Below, one piece after another: positions 12,622 to 15,437 of a DNA stretch of 15,437 nucleotides. The stretch's first letter is position 1, and the number at the start of each line of letters is the position of its first letter. The notes below the pieces were generated by a model. It saw nothing but the letters and a program-made list of their open reading frames with translations. It had not been told where the DNA came from and ran no database searches. Origin of the DNA: JBEKZQ01 sp049509675. GTDB lineage: Bacteria; Planctomycetota; Planctomycetia; Pirellulales; Thermoguttaceae. The stretch is taken from assembly GCA_049509675.1 (NCBI GenBank), contig JBEKZQ010000103.1:1-15437 (forward strand), given 5' to 3'. The translations under genes and the position numbers were made by a program.

Positions 12622-13667
12622 GCCAAACGCAACGAGCAATGATTGAAAAGGCACGGTCTGCCGGAGCAGGAGGTCAGGCAATTCCTCTGACAGACGATAT
12701 TTGTTGTTATCTGATTGCGGTCATCGCGCGGGACTTGGAAATCCTCGACCGATTTCCTGAACTGCCCCAGGATGTGTCGCCGCTCTTCGAGAGCGCCGAA
12801 CTTGATCGATTGCGTGTTCCTGATGTTCCTTTTCTCCCCTTGATGGAGCGGCTTGTTGAATTCAACGCCGACGCGGATACTTTTTTTGCGTGTCTCGCCA
12901 GCCTTCATAAGCGGCGATTGAAGTATGAGCGAATTCTACAGACTCAACCAATCCCGACTATCGAACAAGTTGGTCCACGCGGGCTGCTGCAGTTTGGAAC
13001 TCTTAGCAGCCGCGCCCTTACGGGGCTGCTGTTCTGGAGAAAGTGGTTTTTTGATATCGACAATCGTGCGGGGCAGGAGACTGGTTATCTCTTTGAGCCA
13101 ATCATTGCTCACGCCATTGGCGGAGTGCCCTTCAGCGCGAAAGCCAGTCCGGTACGCCGCGCCGGTGATTCTCGTAAAGGACGACAAGTGGACTGCGTAC
13201 GCGATAAGATGGCATATGAGTTCAAGATTCGAGTGACGATTGCATCGTCTGGGCAAGGACGATGGCAGGAAGAACTGGACTTCCCTGTGGACTGCCGACG
13301 GAGTCGCTATACCCCCGTGCTTGTGGTCCTTGACGCAACCCCTAACGCGAAACTGGCCCAGCTTGAGGCCGCATTCCTGGAGCAGCAAGGCAAGGTTTAC
13401 AAAGGGGAGTCAGCGTGGCAACATTTGGACGCCGCTGCCGGGCCGACGATGGCGTTGTTCTTGGAGAAGTACGTACGAGACCCGATCCAAGCGCTGCTGG
13501 GAGAAGTGACCGACGTCTTGCCGGAGTTTGTGGCGACGATGTGCGAGGGGAAGATCACCTTCACGGTTGGAGGTGAATCCCTGTCGATCGCTCGTTCGCC
13601 CGATGAGGACGAACTCGAGAACGGGGAGTTGCCCGAAGATGTAGCCGATCAGATTCCAGGCCCATGA
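12612..13667 (+). CDS. Type II restriction endonuclease, probably ApaLI-like
   Basis: A 351-aa protein that starts inside the methyltransferase's last codons (ATGGGATTGA overlap), as partner nucleases often do. A PD-(D/E)XK core is visible: a helix with Glu162 (YLFEPIIAHAIGG), RQVDCVRDK with Asp194, then AYEFKIRVT with Glu203 and Lys205. The downstream strand TPVLVVLDATPN fits the fold. The segment YEFKIRVTIASSGQGRW plus FPVDCRRS and its pairing with a C5 methylase recall the ApaLI family (GTGCAC cutters), but that is from memory, and this enzyme's specificity is not readable from sequence. Residues 1-150 are an N-terminal domain with helical character (FFACLASLHKRRLKYERI). The C-terminal ~30 residues are acidic. 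All catalytic positions are intact, so it is probably active. Confidence 0.78.
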   Translation: MGLSQTQRAMIEKARSAGAGGQAIPLTDDICCYLIAVIARDLEILDRFPELPQDVSPLFESAELDRLRVPDVPFLPLMERLVEFNADADTFFACLASLHKRRLKYERILQTQPIPTIEQVGPRGLLQFGTLSSRALTGLLFWRKWFFDIDNRAGQETGYLFEPIIAHAIGGVPFSAKASPVRRAGDSRKGRQVDCVRDKMAYEFKIRVTIASSGQGRWQEELDFPVDCRRSRYTPVLVVLDATPNAKLAQLEAAFLEQQGKVYKGESAWQHLDAAAGPTMALFLEKYVRDPIQALLGEVTDVLPEFVATMCEGKITFTVGGESLSIARSPDEDELENGELPEDVADQIPGP

Positions 13668-13762
13668 CATCGATCCGACATTTCCTTCCTCAGCCGCTTC
13701 TTGGCCTTGGTGGTGCCCAGAAGGGTGTTCGAGGATGGGCGGCGGTAGCAGAAGAATTCCAT
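13649..13762 (-). CDS. Possible small basic ORF or remnant (37 aa)
   Basis: A minus-strand frame from the ATG at 13762 to a TGA at 13651-13649, overlapping the last 19 bp of the convergent endonuclease gene. The product starts MEFFCYRRPSSNTLLG and continues TTKAKKRLRKEM, strongly basic. The RRPS..TLLG.TKAKKR pattern reminds me of small basic conserved proteins in related genomes that run longer; the stop here would make it truncated. No ribosome-binding site stands out. Low confidence. Confidence 0.25.
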   Translation of the reverse strand: MEFFCYRRPSSNTLLGTTKAKKRLRKEMSDRCHGPGI

Positions 13763-13777
13763 GCGTCGTTCACCCGT

Positions 13778-15437
13778 TCACCTTTGCAGTAGCTTGTCCT
13801 CACGGACCACGAAGAGATTCTCTTTTCCCCCCTCCAGCCGGAACCGCTTTAGGCCCAGTCGATGATCGGGCGCGAGTGCCGCCAGCGACGTCGAAGCAGC
13901 GGGCGGCAACAATAGCTCCGCCTCGCAGCCCTTGGGCACGGCCACGGAAATCCGCCGTCCCTCCGGCCGCCGCCCGGCGATGAACCGGATCGGGCCGCGG
14001 ACCGTGTAGTAGGTCAGCTCAAGGTCCGCGAGGTCGCCCAATTGCGGGCGGACCTGGAAGCGGGAAAAACCGGGCGCGGTGGGCCGGATGCCCGCGATGT
14101 CCATGAAGGTCACGTAAAGGGGCGCTACCGCGCAGTGGCTCCATTGCGAGGTCGAGTCGGGCGGCGCATTCCAATCCTCCTGGAGCGTATTGTTCAGCAG
14201 TACCGAAGGCAATTTTGCCCAGCGGTTGCGGAACTCGCCGACGACCAGATCGGCGCGGCCCAGCCGGGCAAGGGCCCAGTAGCGCCAGCAGGCGTTGCAC
14301 GGATAGGAGATCCCCAGTTCGGCCGGGCACTCGACCAGGGCCCGACGCGCCGCCGCCGTGTTGCCGTCCGGACACTGGTCGAACAGCACGGCCGTGGCCA
14401 GCGAGCGATCGCACAATCGGGGGCTCTTCTCCTCGTCGAGCCAGGGCAGGTTATTGACGAACAGGCCCCGCGAGGCACTCCAGAACCGCCGCACGGTCGC
14501 GGTGCGAATGTCGCGGCCGCGGCGGGCGAACTCCTCGGCCCGGCGGTGATCGCCGCGGGCGTGGGCCATCGGCGCCAGGGCGTGTTCCAGCATCGCCGCC
14601 GTGTAAAGATTGAATGCGCATTGCTTGTGCCGCTGCTGCTTGTAGGCGATGTGATCCATCCAGACCTGGGGGACGCCGAGGTTCTCGACCGGCAGCAGGC
14701 CGTCCTTGCCGCGGAGCGATTCGAGATAGTCGGCGAAGCGCACCAGCCGCGGATACGGCTCATCGAGGGCCGCCAGGTCGCCCGTCTCCAGGTAATGGTT
14801 CCAGCAATCGAAGTTGTATCCGACGCCGTGGTCCAACAAGGGCCCCCAGAAGGCGCCGTCGATCTGCCGCTGCATGAGCCGCGCCAGCCGATCGAACGCC
14901 GGCCAGCAGTCGAGGAAGAACCCTTCCTGCGTTTGGCCTTCGCCGAAGGTGCGCAGGAACCGCTGCGAGAGCCGCGGCTCACCCATCGTGCAGCGAACGG
15001 CCAGCAACTGGTGGCCGCCGTCGCCGCTATACTGTTGCCGCTCGCGGGCCATGCCGTCGACGCACGTCTCCTGGGCGCAGTTGCGGAGCGTGTTGACGCT
15101 GGCGTCGAACAACCGCTGCATGGCCGGCTCCGAGCAGCGCACGCGCGGTTCCAGCGGCCAGTCGAACATCCGCCGCCGCACGCCGACGTTGCGAATCACG
15201 ACCGGGCCGCCCGGGTTGCGAACGTGAAGCTGCAGCCAACGCAACGACTCGAAATCGAACGTCTCGAACCGGTTCACCCCCTTGCGGCAGATGAACCGCG
15301 ACCAGTTGAAGAACTGGCTGTCCAGCCACAGCGGCCCGGCCGGATCGTGTGCCTCCTGGCACATCAACTCGACCACCGTTCCCTCGGGCGCCTCGATGGT
15401 GAAGTGCGGCCAGCCGACGATCTGCTCCTTGAACTCG
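13778..15437 (-). CDS. GH78-type alpha-L-rhamnosidase, start beyond the window
   Basis: At least 553 residues; the frame stays open through the right edge (EFKEQIVGWPHFTIEAPEG), so the N-terminus is missing and the GTG at 15376 is internal. The edge sequence is the beta-sandwich that precedes the catalytic barrel in GH78. The (alpha/alpha)6 barrel follows, with the acidic motif region CVDGMARERQQYSGD (~15064-15020), equivalent to the family's CP-RE--WTGD. Later come GVGYNFDCWNHYL, a general-base-like glutamate in TLQEDW, and the closing AGIRPTAPGFSRFQVRP with a C-terminal beta domain (TVRGPIRF). These enzymes remove terminal rhamnose from plant or microbial polysaccharides. Whether it is secreted cannot be judged without the N-terminus. 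It converges on the restriction-modification cassette. Confidence 0.83.
   Translation of the reverse strand, partial: EFKEQIVGWPHFTIEAPEGTVVELMCQEAHDPAGPLWLDSQFFNWSRFICRKGVNRFETFDFESLRWLQLHVRNPGGPVVIRNVGVRRRMFDWPLEPRVRCSEPAMQRLFDASVNTLRNCAQETCVDGMARERQQYSGDGGHQLLAVRCTMGEPRLSQRFLRTFGEGQTQEGFFLDCWPAFDRLARLMQRQIDGAFWGPLLDHGVGYNFDCWNHYLETGDLAALDEPYPRLVRFADYLESLRGKDGLLPVENLGVPQVWMDHIAYKQQRHKQCAFNLYTAAMLEHALAPMAHARGDHRRAEEFARRGRDIRTATVRRFWSASRGLFVNNLPWLDEEKSPRLCDRSLATAVLFDQCPDGNTAAARRALVECPAELGISYPCNACWRYWALARLGRADLVVGEFRNRWAKLPSVLLNNTLQEDWNAPPDSTSQWSHCAVAPLYVTFMDIAGIRPTAPGFSRFQVRPQLGDLADLELTYYTVRGPIRFIAGRRPEGRRISVAVPKGCEAELLLPPAASTSLAALAPDHRLGLKRFRLEGGKENLFVVREDKLLQR

Overview
The window looks like a chromosomal segment of a Planctomycetota member, probably Pirellulales-like; this is inferred, not proven. 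Reasons: high GC, a Gram-negative lipid A gene (lpxI), an RRM protein with a glycine-rich tail, secreted DUF4139-like proteins, an alpha-L-rhamnosidase-type hydrolase, intergenic palindromic repeats with GGGTGCCAC/GTGGCACCC tails, and heptanucleotide tandem arrays. || Layout, left to right. (1) 3-401 (+): the 3' end of lpxI. (2) 485-4859 (-): a run transcribed leftward of two paralogous secreted DUF4139-like proteins, with an internally deleted type IIG restriction-modification gene 14 bp behind them. (3) 5088-5700 (+): promoter, structured leader, RRM-Gly RNA-binding protein and a stem-loop that probably ends transcription from both sides. (4) 5739-8594 (-): thioredoxin-like protein, polysaccharide flippase and a small SAM-dependent methyltransferase. 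REP-like and MITE-like sequences lie between and inside these genes. (5) 8841-11063 (+): a good sigma70-type promoter, a Gfo/Idh/MocA-fold protein that has lost the EKP motif, then a D-2-hydroxyacid dehydrogenase. A long inverted pair of heptamer arrays separates the two. (6) 11398-13667 (+): a compact, apparently intact type II restriction-modification cassette, a C5-cytosine methyltransferase overlapping an ApaLI-like PD-(D/E)XK endonuclease. It is visibly less GC-rich than its neighbours, which suggests acquisition. (7) 13649-13762 (-): a possible small ORF remnant. (8) 13778-15437 (-): a GH78-type alpha-L-rhamnosidase that continues past the window. || How the genes relate. The restriction-modification cassette is self-contained. 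The broken type IIG gene 9 kb away indicates turnover of such systems in this genome. The flippase, lpxI and the secreted proteins point to cell-envelope work. The oxidoreductase pair could act on one sugar-derived or hydroxyacid substrate, but the sequence does not say which. No tRNA, rRNA, CRISPR array, integrase or transposase gene was found. The most unusual content is the repeat layer: heptamer arrays at two gene starts, one complementary to a Shine-Dalgarno sequence and one able to form a 23-bp stem and a G-quadruplex, plus a 144-bp inverted-repeat element that supplies a stop codon. I found no clear case for a wholly new multi-gene system.
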